A stretch of 5,544 nt of DNA from Anaerolineales bacterium (GCA_020432595.1 JAGQGA010000391.1:1-5544), one strand, 5' to 3'; positions 1-5,413 are shown, numbered from the stretch's first letter. Numbers and translations: made by a program. Notes: generated from the sequence alone by a model not told the origin.

Positions 1-92
1 ACTCATCGCGCTTTTTCATCTTTCTTGTCTCCCGCTTTTTCCCCTAGTTTCTCATCAACAACAACTTCGCGCACCTAGGAGGCTCAATCTGC

Positions 93-121
93 TTGACACT
101 CGTTACCCCGCCTTATAGAAT
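93..121 (+). promoter_or_regulatory. Sigma70-type promoter of the toxin-antitoxin unit
   Basis: A perfect -35 hexamer TTGACA (93-98) is followed after exactly 17 bases by TAGAAT (116-121), one base off the TATAAT consensus. Transcription would start near position 128, leaving a leader of about 50 bases before the toxin start codon at 181. It is the only promoter-like site I can see upstream of the plus-strand genes, so it probably serves toxin, antitoxin and possibly the alkyltransferase-like gene. I could not define an operator for the antitoxin with confidence. The assignment is from sequence match and position only. Confidence 0.65.
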
Positions 122-180
122 GGCCTGATAGGTATCAATTGTGAAAACGGCGGTTGGCCTTTAGGGAGAGAGATTGAGGT

Positions 181-429
181 ATGCAGTATGCAATTCGTTT
201 CAAGCCCCGTGCCTTGAAAGATGGTAAAAAGATACCGAAGCAAGAACTGACCTACATTTTTGAGAAGATCAAAGCGTTGGAAAATGATCTGTCTGGTGAT
301 GTCAAACATCTAACAGATTTTTACCCTGAATATCGGTTGCGGGTTGGCAATTATCGGATTCTATTTGAAGTTGAGGGGGAAGATGTTGTCATTTATCGAA
401 TAAGGCATCGGAAAGATATTTATAGATAA
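181..429 (+). CDS. RelE/ParE-family toxin of a type II toxin-antitoxin system
   Basis: An 82-residue basic protein with the layout of the RelE/ParE fold: an N-terminal strand (QYAIRFKPRA), a helical pair rich in lysine (about residues 11-37), then the strands 'YRLRVGNYRILFEV' and 'VVIYRIRHRKDIYR'. The arginine in NYRILF (R59) and the C-terminal RHRKDIY cluster with Y81 line up with R61, R81 and Y87 of E. coli RelE, residues needed for mRNA cleavage at the ribosome. This suggests an active ribosome-dependent endoribonuclease, though a ParE-like gyrase poison cannot be excluded from sequence alone. ATG 181 is preceded by AGGGAG (163-168) and GAGG (176-179); the former has the more useful distance. 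The gene lies first in its operon, and its TAA stop overlaps a possible antitoxin ATG (TAATG). It is visibly AT-richer than the minus-strand genes. Confidence 0.88.
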   Translation: MQYAIRFKPRALKDGKKIPKQELTYIFEKIKALENDLSGDVKHLTDFYPEYRLRVGNYRILFEVEGEDVVIYRIRHRKDIYR

Positions 430-430
430 T

Positions 431-434
431 GAGG
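431..434 (+). promoter_or_regulatory. Ribosome binding site deciding the antitoxin start
   Basis: GAGG lies directly after the toxin stop codon and nine bases before ATG 444. The other candidate start, ATG 429, overlaps the toxin stop and has only weak purines upstream. The site therefore favours ATG 444 (or the adjacent ATG 447), although translational coupling from ATG 429 remains possible. Confidence 0.5.
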
Positions 435-443
435 TTAAACACC

Positions 444-644
444 ATGATGACGTTGCATCCGAACATTCTAGAACAAGCAGGCAAGAAACAGTTTGTTGTA
501 CTTCCTTATGATGAATTTATTGCGCTTCAAGAGGAGCTACAAGACTTTTATGATTTGAAGGAATTGCGGAAGGCTAAAGGTGAAGAGTACGATGCGCCTA
601 CGCTCAGTTTTGAAGAGGCTAGAAAGGCACTGGGATTAGGCTGA
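444..644 (+). CDS. Phd/YefM-like antitoxin of the RelE/ParE pair
   Basis: A 66-residue acidic protein (71 residues if the ATG at 429 is used) that begins MMTLHPNILEQAG and carries 'KQFVVLPYDEFIALQEEL', typical of the short DNA-binding and dimerising N-terminus of Phd/YefM-like antitoxins. A charged helix follows (DLKELRKAKGEEYD), then the tail 'PTLSFEEARKALGL', the type of C-terminal segment that wraps around and neutralises a RelE-type toxin. The pairing with the toxin is supported by adjacency, a gap of only 14 bases and shared AT-rich composition. The order toxin-antitoxin is the reverse of classical relBE. The protein would bind the toxin in the cytoplasm and, by family precedent, repress the promoter at 93-121. 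The stop codon TGA is followed immediately by the ATG of the next gene in the same frame. Confidence 0.85.
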   Translation: MMTLHPNILEQAGKKQFVVLPYDEFIALQEELQDFYDLKELRKAKGEEYDAPTLSFEEARKALGLG

Positions 645-1034
645 ATGAAAATACAGCATGTATCGCTTCCAAACCCGCAAGCTTATTATGAACAGGTGTG
701 GAACCTGGTGCGCCAGGTTCCGTATGGCAAGGTTGTTACCTATGGGCAGGTGGCGCAACTGCTTGCTGTGCCGCCGGGGGTTGAAGCGCAGGATTACAAA
801 GCTTTTAGTCCACGCTGGGTGGGGGAGGCAATGGCAGCTTGTCCGAATGATGTGCCGTGGCAGCGCGTGATCAATTCGCAGGGAAAAATTAGCCAACGCC
901 CTGGTGCCACCAGACAGCGCCAACTGCTGGAGGCCGAGGGGGTGGTGTTTGTCAAGGATAAGATTGCCTTGAAAGTGTATCAATGGGGTGGGCCAGGTAC
1001 GGAAGATCAGCCAAGGCAGGCGACGCTGTTTTAG
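645..1034 (+). CDS. atl: Alkyltransferase-like protein (ATL), MGMT-family DNA-damage recognition protein
   Basis: A 129-residue protein equal to the single DNA-binding domain of O6-alkylguanine-DNA alkyltransferases. Residues 26-40 (PYGKVVTYGQVAQLL) contain the helix-turn-helix with the base-flipping tyrosine Y33. PRWVGEAM (56-63) carries the arginine finger R57. The active-site motif, PCHRV in true transferases, is here PWQRV (71-75), with tryptophan replacing the reactive cysteine. ATL proteins such as E. coli YbaZ have PWHRV; they bind O6-alkylguanine without repairing it and hand the lesion to nucleotide excision repair. The Q in place of H is a variation on that motif. The C-terminus (KDKIALKVYQW) matches the family. 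Start ATG 645 abuts the antitoxin stop; only a weak AGG (638-640) precedes it, so coupled translation is likely. GC content is closer to the minus-strand genes than to the toxin-antitoxin pair. Confidence 0.9.
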   Translation: MKIQHVSLPNPQAYYEQVWNLVRQVPYGKVVTYGQVAQLLAVPPGVEAQDYKAFSPRWVGEAMAACPNDVPWQRVINSQGKISQRPGATRQRQLLEAEGVVFVKDKIALKVYQWGGPGTEDQPRQATLF

Positions 1035-1039
1035 GTTTT

Positions 1040-1073
1040 AGGTGCTTTGCACTGTCTTTGGTGCAAGGCACTT
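1040..1073. terminator. Hairpin between convergent genes, possible bidirectional terminator
   Basis: Bases 1040-1052 pair with 1061-1073: 13 positions, 11 Watson-Crick and 2 G-T, around an 8-base loop. It sits 5 bases after the plus-strand ATL stop and 16 bases beyond the minus-strand dioxygenase stop. No run of T follows on either strand, so it is not a standard intrinsic terminator; it may only block or stabilise transcript ends, or be another member of the local dispersed hairpin repeats. Confidence 0.5.
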
Positions 1074-1089
1074 GAGCAGATAGGGGCGG

Positions 1090-2229
1090 TTATAAGAGAT
1101 GAACGGCCGTTTCCCGCATGTGCTTCTTTAAATACACCGTAAACGGCGTGCCGCCTGTCCCCACATCCCCTTGTTTGTCCCCCTGCGCCGGTTTGATGAT
1201 ATACATCGCCGCGTATTCTACATGAAGCTGGCGGAATTCGTGCAGTGCTTGCACGGCAGCGTTGTAGGCATCACGGAGGCTGGGGTGGGCAGCCTTTTGT
1301 GTTTGTACAAATGCGCGAATGGCGGGGCCGTTTTCCAGTTCTTCCACAAACGTCCGATCCCCCGGCGGCATGTAGTCGCGCATCTCCATTAAATACGCTC
1401 GCATCGAGTCAAACTCATGGACAATGCCCAGCGCCGCGTCAAAGGCGGGGATGATGCCGCTTTGCGCCCCCGTTTCACCGCGAAACTGCTGCGGCCGGCC
1501 GCCATATTCGGCCACCCCTTCATAAATCATGCCGTGTGGGATGTAGGGGTTGTCTTTCCAGCCAAACATAAACGGCCGTACCCGATGGTAATAAATATAC
1601 GGGTCGCACCGTTCCGGCATTCGCCGTAGCAGCGCCGACATGGTGCCTAGCGTGGTGGCAATGGTGAGCAGGTGGCTTTCCAGAGTAGGGATGTCGTGGT
1701 GGGAAACGGCCGTTTGTGCCGGTTGCAACACCTTAAGCGCCTGACCAGCCTGTGCCTCAATGTTGATGTGGAGCGTTACAAACCATTCCTCATCCATGCC
1801 GCCCAAAAAGTTTTGGTTGAGCGTCAGGTTGCCCACCTCAACCGGTTCATTTGGGTTCAGCCGCCGCCAGTTGTACATCGCCTGCCACGCATACGACAGC
1901 ATGGGATACACCCCCAGCCGTGTCGCCACGGCGTGCCACGCCACCGCCAACGGTTGTGGAATCCGCGTTGCCACCGGGTGGTCGGGAGCCAACACGTAGA
2001 GGCTGCCCATATAGCATAGCATTGTCATCGCCCGCCATAATTCTCGGTCACTGTGCAATTGTTCCACCGGAAACGGCGGCAACTGTTCAATAGCGGGGCG
2101 AATTTGGCGGCTTAGCAATAGCTTGCTCAATTCCTGTGCCACCGCTTCCCATTCAGCAAATGGCTGTGGCAGCCGGGGCAAGGGGTCTTGCGGCGGCAAA
2201 AAACCGCGTGTGAAATCTCGTTGTAGCAT
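1090..2229 (-). CDS. Indoleamine 2,3-dioxygenase family protein
   Basis: A 379-residue protein with the hallmarks of heme-dependent indoleamine 2,3-dioxygenase, which inserts O2 into the indole ring of tryptophan to give N-formylkynurenine. Visible landmarks: VRPFMFGWKDNP (217-228) with R218 aligning to R231 of human IDO1, which contacts the substrate carboxylate; FRGETGAQS (249-257); MRDYMPPGDRTF (283-294); H336 in FRQLHVEYA, aligning to the proximal heme ligand H346; and the GTGGT loop (357-361). Length fits the family (about 380-400). The residue aligning with F226 of human IDO1 is Y213. ATG 2229 has no Shine-Dalgarno sequence; its leader is A-rich. It is the last gene of the minus-strand series, 74 bases after the FAD dehydrogenase. 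No kynurenine formamidase or kynureninase is seen here, so its pathway cannot be completed from this window. Confidence 0.9.
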   Translation of the reverse strand: MLQRDFTRGFLPPQDPLPRLPQPFAEWEAVAQELSKLLLSRQIRPAIEQLPPFPVEQLHSDRELWRAMTMLCYMGSLYVLAPDHPVATRIPQPLAVAWHAVATRLGVYPMLSYAWQAMYNWRRLNPNEPVEVGNLTLNQNFLGGMDEEWFVTLHINIEAQAGQALKVLQPAQTAVSHHDIPTLESHLLTIATTLGTMSALLRRMPERCDPYIYYHRVRPFMFGWKDNPYIPHGMIYEGVAEYGGRPQQFRGETGAQSGIIPAFDAALGIVHEFDSMRAYLMEMRDYMPPGDRTFVEELENGPAIRAFVQTQKAAHPSLRDAYNAAVQALHEFRQLHVEYAAMYIIKPAQGDKQGDVGTGGTPFTVYLKKHMRETAVHLL

Positions 2230-2241
2230 ATTTTTTTGATA

Positions 2242-2291
2242 GGATTTACAGGTAACAGGATGACAGCAAATCCTGTTAATCCTGTAAATCC
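2242..2291. repeat. Intergenic inverted repeat of CCTGTnAAT units
   Basis: GGATTTACAGG (2242-2252) pairs perfectly with 2281-2291, and TAACAGG (2253-2259) pairs with 2272-2278. The stem is 18 bp with a 2-base bulge (2279-2280) and a 12-base loop. The right arm is a run of 9-base units (CCTGTTAAT, CCTGTAAAT, then CCTGTCGC). It fills most of the 74-bp gap between the dehydrogenase stop and the dioxygenase start. The motif resembles widely dispersed 'aggatttacaggat' repeats of several phyla. It may act as an intercistronic mRNA hairpin; no T-tract suggests termination. Confidence 0.75.
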
Positions 2292-2303
2292 TGTCGCAAT
2301 TTC

Positions 2304-3551
2304 TTATCCAAACCTCTCCGGCGTAAAAGCCGTGATGTCGAGCAACGGCCGTTCTTCCTGCACCACCTGTGCCACCAGTTTACCCGTTATCGGCCCCATC
2401 GAGACTCCCAGCATGGCGTGGCCGGTGGCAACAACCAAGTTGCGATGGGTAGAGGTGCGGCCAATATAGGGTAAGCCGTCGGGGGAGCAGGGGCGCATCC
2501 CGCGCCACACTTCCACCGTCTCCTTGTTTTCCAGCCCCGTCAGATAGCTGTCGGCGGCGCGGACAATGGCATCTACGCGGCGCTGGTTGATGGAAAAATC
2601 AAACCCGGCCAGCTCTAGCGTCCCGGCAAAGCGCAGCAGTGACCCCATGGGGGTGACGGCGACTTTGGCTTCGGCCAGGTGGAGGTGGCGGCTGAGGTAG
2701 GTGGGAAACGGCCGTTTAATGGTCACGCTATATCCCTTGGCCGGTTCCATGGGGATATTGACCCCCAACCCTTTGGCAACCGGAGTTGACCAGGCGCCAG
2801 CGGCCAGCACCACTTGTTTGGGGGTGAATTTGCCGCTGGTGGTACGAACGGCCGTTATCCCCGCCGACCCCACATCAAACCCCATGACCTCGGCGTGGGT
2901 TAGGATCCGCGCCCCGTGTGCCCGCGCCGCCGCCACCATTGCATTAACAAACCGCGCCGGGTTGACATGGGCATCTTCCGGCGACAGCACCCCGCCAATG
3001 ACGCTGGGGTGAACCAGTGGTTCCACCGCCCTCACTGCTTCAGCATTAGGCAACAACTCTAGCGTTAGCCCAAACTGGCTCATTTCCTCCACCATGTGCC
3101 GCCCCTTTTCCAGCCCCTTTTCTGTGCGGTAAAGCGATATTCCCCCTTTCCGCTCAAAATCACAATCCAGCTTTTCTCCAGACACCAACTGCTGGTAAAT
3201 TGCCAAACTGGCCCGCTGCATGTCGCGCAGCAGCGGCACGGCGCGGTGCAGGGCTTTCTCATTGCAATATTGCTGGAATCGCCACAGCCAGGCCGCCAGA
3301 TCAGGGCTGAGCCGGGGTTTGATGTAAAACGGGCTTTCCGCGTCAAGCATCCATTTCATCCCCTGCGTCAGCACCCCCGGCATCGGCACCGGGTCAGAAT
3401 AGCCGGGGCAAATCAGCCCGGCGTTGCCATAAGAACTGCCGGCCGCAATCTCCCCCTTTTCCACCAGCGTCACGTTTACCCCCGCCTCGGCCAAAAAATA
3501 CGCGGCCGTTACACCAACCACGCCGCCGCCGATAATCAGTATGTCGCTCAT
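2304..3551 (-). CDS. FAD-dependent D-amino-acid dehydrogenase (DadA-like, DAO family)
   Basis: A 415-residue flavoprotein of the glycine oxidase/D-amino-acid dehydrogenase family. The N-terminus has the Rossmann dinucleotide-binding motif IIGGGVVGVTAAYFLAEAG (6-24), ending in acidic E31 that binds the FAD ribose. Next come GSSYGNAGLICPG (38-50), typical of DadA proteins, the second FAD-contact region VVLAAGAWS (247-255), and the C-terminal flavin segments RGMRPCSPDGLPYIG (350-364) and ATGHAMLGVSMGP (375-387). DadA oxidises D-amino acids to 2-oxo acids and ammonia and passes electrons to the membrane quinone pool. The exact substrate cannot be read from sequence; D-hydroxyproline or other amines are alternatives. 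There is no signal peptide. ATG 3551 gives the dinucleotide motif at the expected place, yet no Shine-Dalgarno sequence precedes it; the upstream bases belong to a heptad repeat. It lies between the unknown protein and the dioxygenase. Confidence 0.88.
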   Translation of the reverse strand: MSDILIIGGGVVGVTAAYFLAEAGVNVTLVEKGEIAAGSSYGNAGLICPGYSDPVPMPGVLTQGMKWMLDAESPFYIKPRLSPDLAAWLWRFQQYCNEKALHRAVPLLRDMQRASLAIYQQLVSGEKLDCDFERKGGISLYRTEKGLEKGRHMVEEMSQFGLTLELLPNAEAVRAVEPLVHPSVIGGVLSPEDAHVNPARFVNAMVAAARAHGARILTHAEVMGFDVGSAGITAVRTTSGKFTPKQVVLAAGAWSTPVAKGLGVNIPMEPAKGYSVTIKRPFPTYLSRHLHLAEAKVAVTPMGSLLRFAGTLELAGFDFSINQRRVDAIVRAADSYLTGLENKETVEVWRGMRPCSPDGLPYIGRTSTHRNLVVATGHAMLGVSMGPITGKLVAQVVQEERPLLDITAFTPERFG

Positions 3552-3558
3552 AATAATG

Positions 3559-3633
3559 GAGAATTGGGAATGGGGAATTGAGAATTGAGAATGATCCGCT
3601 CATTCCTAATTCTCAATTCTCAATTCTCAATTC
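3559..3633. repeat. Heptad-repeat hairpin (GAGAATT / AATTCTC type)
   Basis: Left arm: five imperfect heptads (GAGAATT, GGGAATG, GGGAATT, GAGAATT, GAGAATG; 3559-3593). Right arm: three exact AATTCTC units (3608-3628) with flanking partial copies. Bases 3561-3594 pair with 3600-3633 around a 5-base loop: of 34 positions I count 29 Watson-Crick pairs, 3 G-T and 2 mismatches. The element fills the gap between the 278-residue gene and the dehydrogenase and overlaps the first two bases of the former's stop codon on the minus strand. No T-run follows, so it is better described as a dispersed hairpin repeat than as a terminator. Confidence 0.9.
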
Positions 3634-4468
3634 ATAATTTCTTGATCTCCCACAACTCCACCACCCGATCCGACGGGTAGCCGATGGGGTCAAAATCGTC
3701 TGTTTCGCGGGCTTCGTAGCCCACGCGGTCAAATAGCTCTTCAATGGTGCGCGAGGAGTGGTGCTGGGCTTCACCGATGGTGTGGAACAGGTAAACCGCC
3801 GAGGGCAAAATAACCGGATAGCCCATTTCGTAAAGGGCGTAGCCTGTGCCTTGCTGTAGTGCTGCCAAAAAGGTATCGTCGCTTTGGGCGATGGCTTGTC
3901 CGGCGTGGGTCAGGTTGACGTAGAAGCTGAAGGCGAAATGGTCGCGCAAATACCCTTGTGCCTGCAAAAACGCGCCCACTTTGGCGATGTTGGCCTGTAG
4001 TTGGGCGAATTGGGCGGGGGTGTCGAGGGCAGTTGGCAAATCCAGTGCCAAATGGTCGTGCAGTTGGGCAAAAAAGCGGCGACCGACCCGCTTGGTAAAG
4101 AGCCGCCGCTCCCGCGCCACCGATTCCAGGTAATGGTCGGGGTGGGCGGCCATTTGCTCGAAGGCGGCGCGAAAGAAGGCGTAAGAAAGGGCATCAAATT
4201 CGCCGGACTGGGGAACGGCCGTTTGCCACAGCCGCCCCACAAAATTTTCCACCAAATTGGCAGCCGCCTCGCGCCCAAACACCACCTGCAAATAGTCTGC
4301 CGCATGAGCCGTCACTGGCTGCAGGCTGCCGCTGTTGCCCGGCAGCGCCAGCCATTCAGCGACAATGGCGCGGGACATAAAGGACAAAAAATCGGTTCCC
4401 ATCGGCCACCACGCGGCAAAATCGGGAAACGGCCGTTGGGCCACCACATCACGTAACGTTTTTTCCAT
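3632..4468 (-). CDS. Unrecognised 278-residue protein
   Basis: I do not recognise a family. The protein is predicted mostly helical by eye, without signal peptide, membrane segment or cysteine. Distinct stretches are FPDFAAWWPMGTDFLSF (14-30), RRLFTKRVGRRFFAQLHDHL (121-140), FAFSFYVNLTHAG (178-190), GYALYEMGYPVILPSA (209-224) and a histidine-rich segment FHTIGEAQHH (228-237), which with D and E residues nearby could bind metal or cofactor; that is speculation. A GTG at 4540 would extend the frame by 24 residues, but those codons are the upstream heptad repeat, so ATG 4468 (MEKTLRDVV) is chosen; it has no Shine-Dalgarno sequence. Long open frame, bias for G/C at third codon positions and two in-gene palindromes like its neighbours support a real gene. 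It lies between the nucleotidyltransferase and the dehydrogenase in the same orientation. Confidence 0.8.
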   Translation of the reverse strand: MEKTLRDVVAQRPFPDFAAWWPMGTDFLSFMSRAIVAEWLALPGNSGSLQPVTAHAADYLQVVFGREAAANLVENFVGRLWQTAVPQSGEFDALSYAFFRAAFEQMAAHPDHYLESVARERRLFTKRVGRRFFAQLHDHLALDLPTALDTPAQFAQLQANIAKVGAFLQAQGYLRDHFAFSFYVNLTHAGQAIAQSDDTFLAALQQGTGYALYEMGYPVILPSAVYLFHTIGEAQHHSSRTIEELFDRVGYEARETDDFDPIGYPSDRVVELWEIKKL

Positions 4469-4477
4469 AGTTGAGGA

Positions 4478-4556
4478 AAGTGGCAGGTAACAAGTGGCAA
4501 GTAGCAAGTTATGTTTGCCAACGGGCTTGCCACCTGCCACTTGTTACTTGTTACTT
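4478..4556. repeat. Heptad-repeat hairpin (GTGGCAA / GTAACAA type), copy 1
   Basis: The left arm is four heptads GTGGCAG, GTAACAA, GTGGCAA, GTAGCAA (4480-4507); the right arm is TTGCCAC, CTGCCAC, TTGTTAC, TTGTTAC (4527-4554). Bases 4478-4508 pair with 4526-4556 with about 26 Watson-Crick pairs, 3 G-T and 2 mismatches around a 17-base loop. The element provides the TAA stop of the nucleotidyltransferase gene (within GTAACAA on the minus strand) and ends 10 bases before the next ATG. The right arm shares 22 identical bases with the second copy at 5392-5413. Confidence 0.9.
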
Positions 4557-5318
4557 ATTTGCTAAATCTGCCTGCAAAAGCTCAAACTGACCCGCCTTGT
4601 CCACATCCATCGCAATTTCAGCATAGGGATTGAGGGTGATTTTGGCGGGGTTGCCTAGAATGCGCTCGGTGGCTTGCTCAATATCGTCGAGACTGATGCG
4701 GCGGGTGAGCAGCTTGAGCAGCATCCTTAGACCGACGATGCGGGCTAGTTTCCAGGCGTGTTTACGGCCGTTTATCAGTGCCTCCCACAGATCATAGTGC
4801 GAATAGGCCAAATCCGACTGCACCAGCAGGATGTCGCCCCCGGCAATTTCCAGCCCTTTAAGTTTGACATACGTTCGGTTGGAGTGCGGGTAGCGAGCTT
4901 CCAACACTTGCTTGGTGACAAAGTTGTAGTAAACGGAACGGTCAAACGGGCGGCACATGTCGAGGAAGTCGTCTACCATGTGGCCTTGCAGGGCGGGAAT
5001 GTCGGAGGAACTAAGCATGACGGGGCCAGTGACCCCTTTTTCCTCGCGTAGCCATTTAACGCCGGTAATCACATTGGCTATTAGACTGCCCTGGTTGGGC
5101 AGGTGGTGGACAGGACGGGCAAAATTCATGCCGCGATCATCTCCCAAACCTACTACCACAACTTCACCAATTTGGTTGGCCTCTTGCAGCGCACCGACAA
5201 CCCATTCCAGCATGGTGCGCCCTTCGATGATCAATTCCGCTTTAGCTTTCCCTTGCGTATAGCGATAAAGTGAATCTTCGGGGGTAGGAACCCCACCAGC
5301 GGTGATGACGCAATCCAT
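4551..5318 (-). CDS. MobA-like NTP transferase domain protein
   Basis: A 255-residue nucleotidyltransferase of the MobA/NTP_transf_3 type. The start VITAGGVPTP (4-13) matches the nucleotide-binding loop (usually LAGG), followed by the lysines K24 and K26 (GKAKAEL) that contact phosphate. LSSSDIPAL (102-110) carries the metal-binding aspartate D106. GGDILLVQ (160-167) and the C-terminal DVDKAGQFELL (238-248) also fit. Such enzymes join a nucleotide to a phosphorylated sugar, cofactor precursor or similar acceptor; this branch has no acceptor I can name, and a MobA, CofC or CobY role is not established. Start ATG 5318 is supported by AGGGAG six bases upstream, the only clear ribosome binding site on this strand. 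The stop codon lies in a heptad repeat. Confidence 0.82.
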   Translation of the reverse strand: MDCVITAGGVPTPEDSLYRYTQGKAKAELIIEGRTMLEWVVGALQEANQIGEVVVVGLGDDRGMNFARPVHHLPNQGSLIANVITGVKWLREEKGVTGPVMLSSSDIPALQGHMVDDFLDMCRPFDRSVYYNFVTKQVLEARYPHSNRTYVKLKGLEIAGGDILLVQSDLAYSHYDLWEALINGRKHAWKLARIVGLRMLLKLLTRRISLDDIEQATERILGNPAKITLNPYAEIAMDVDKAGQFELLQADLANK

Positions 5319-5324
5319 TTTTTT

Positions 5325-5330
5325 CTCCCT
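5325..5330 (-). promoter_or_regulatory. Ribosome binding site of the NTP transferase gene
   Basis: On the minus strand AGGGAG is followed by six bases (five A plus one more A/T-rich base) and ATG 5318. It fixes the start codon and contrasts with the three genes downstream, whose starts have no such site. Confidence 0.7.
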
Positions 5331-5342
5331 TTACGGGCAACA

Positions 5343-5413
5343 GTGGCAAGTAACAGGCTGCAAGTTGCTTGGGCAAGCAGAACTTGCTACTTGCCACTTG
5401 TTACTTGTTACTT
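5343..5413. repeat. Heptad-repeat hairpin (GTGGCAA / GTAACAA type), copy 2
   Basis: Left arm GTGGCAA, GTAACAG, GCTGCAA, GTTGCTT (5343-5370); right arm TTGCTAC, TTGCCAC, TTGTTAC, TTGTTAC (5384-5411). Bases 5343-5368 pair with 5386-5411 with about 20 Watson-Crick pairs, 3 G-T and 3 mismatches. It begins at the stop codon of the upstream partial gene and is followed by the ribosome binding site of the NTP transferase. It belongs to the same family as the element at 4478-4556; the left arms have diverged more than the right arms. Confidence 0.88.

Noticed and set aside
1..19. Possible minus-strand gene start (ATG at 19 reading leftwards, MKKRDE, with GGGAG upstream)
   Set aside because: Only six codons lie in the window and the region is a low-complexity pyrimidine-rich tract, so coding cannot be judged.
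1..60. Pyrimidine-rich tract that might be an arm of another heptad repeat
   Set aside because: I could not fit a consistent 7-base unit and see no complementary arm within the window.
636..983. Minus-strand frame of 115 codons opposite the ATL gene
   Set aside because: Antisense to a clear MGMT-family gene with intact motifs; no ribosome site or known domain.
645..1034. Active O6-methylguanine-DNA methyltransferase
   Set aside because: The acceptor cysteine is replaced by tryptophan (PWQRV), so alkyl transfer by the usual mechanism is not possible.
3096..3581. Long plus-strand frame of 161 codons opposite the dehydrogenase
   Set aside because: It is antisense to a well-supported flavoprotein gene, runs into the heptad repeat and shows no recognisable domain.
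4001..4456. Plus-strand frame of 151 codons opposite the 278-residue gene
   Set aside because: Its open length follows from GC-rich codon bias of the opposite strand; no start signal or motif.
4469..4540. N-terminal extension of the 278-residue protein from GTG 4540
   Set aside because: The extra 24 codons are entirely heptad-repeat DNA; the protein reads normally from ATG 4468.
2242..5413. CRISPR array
   Set aside because: The repeats are 7-9 base units in hairpin arms without spacers of regular length, and no cas gene is present.
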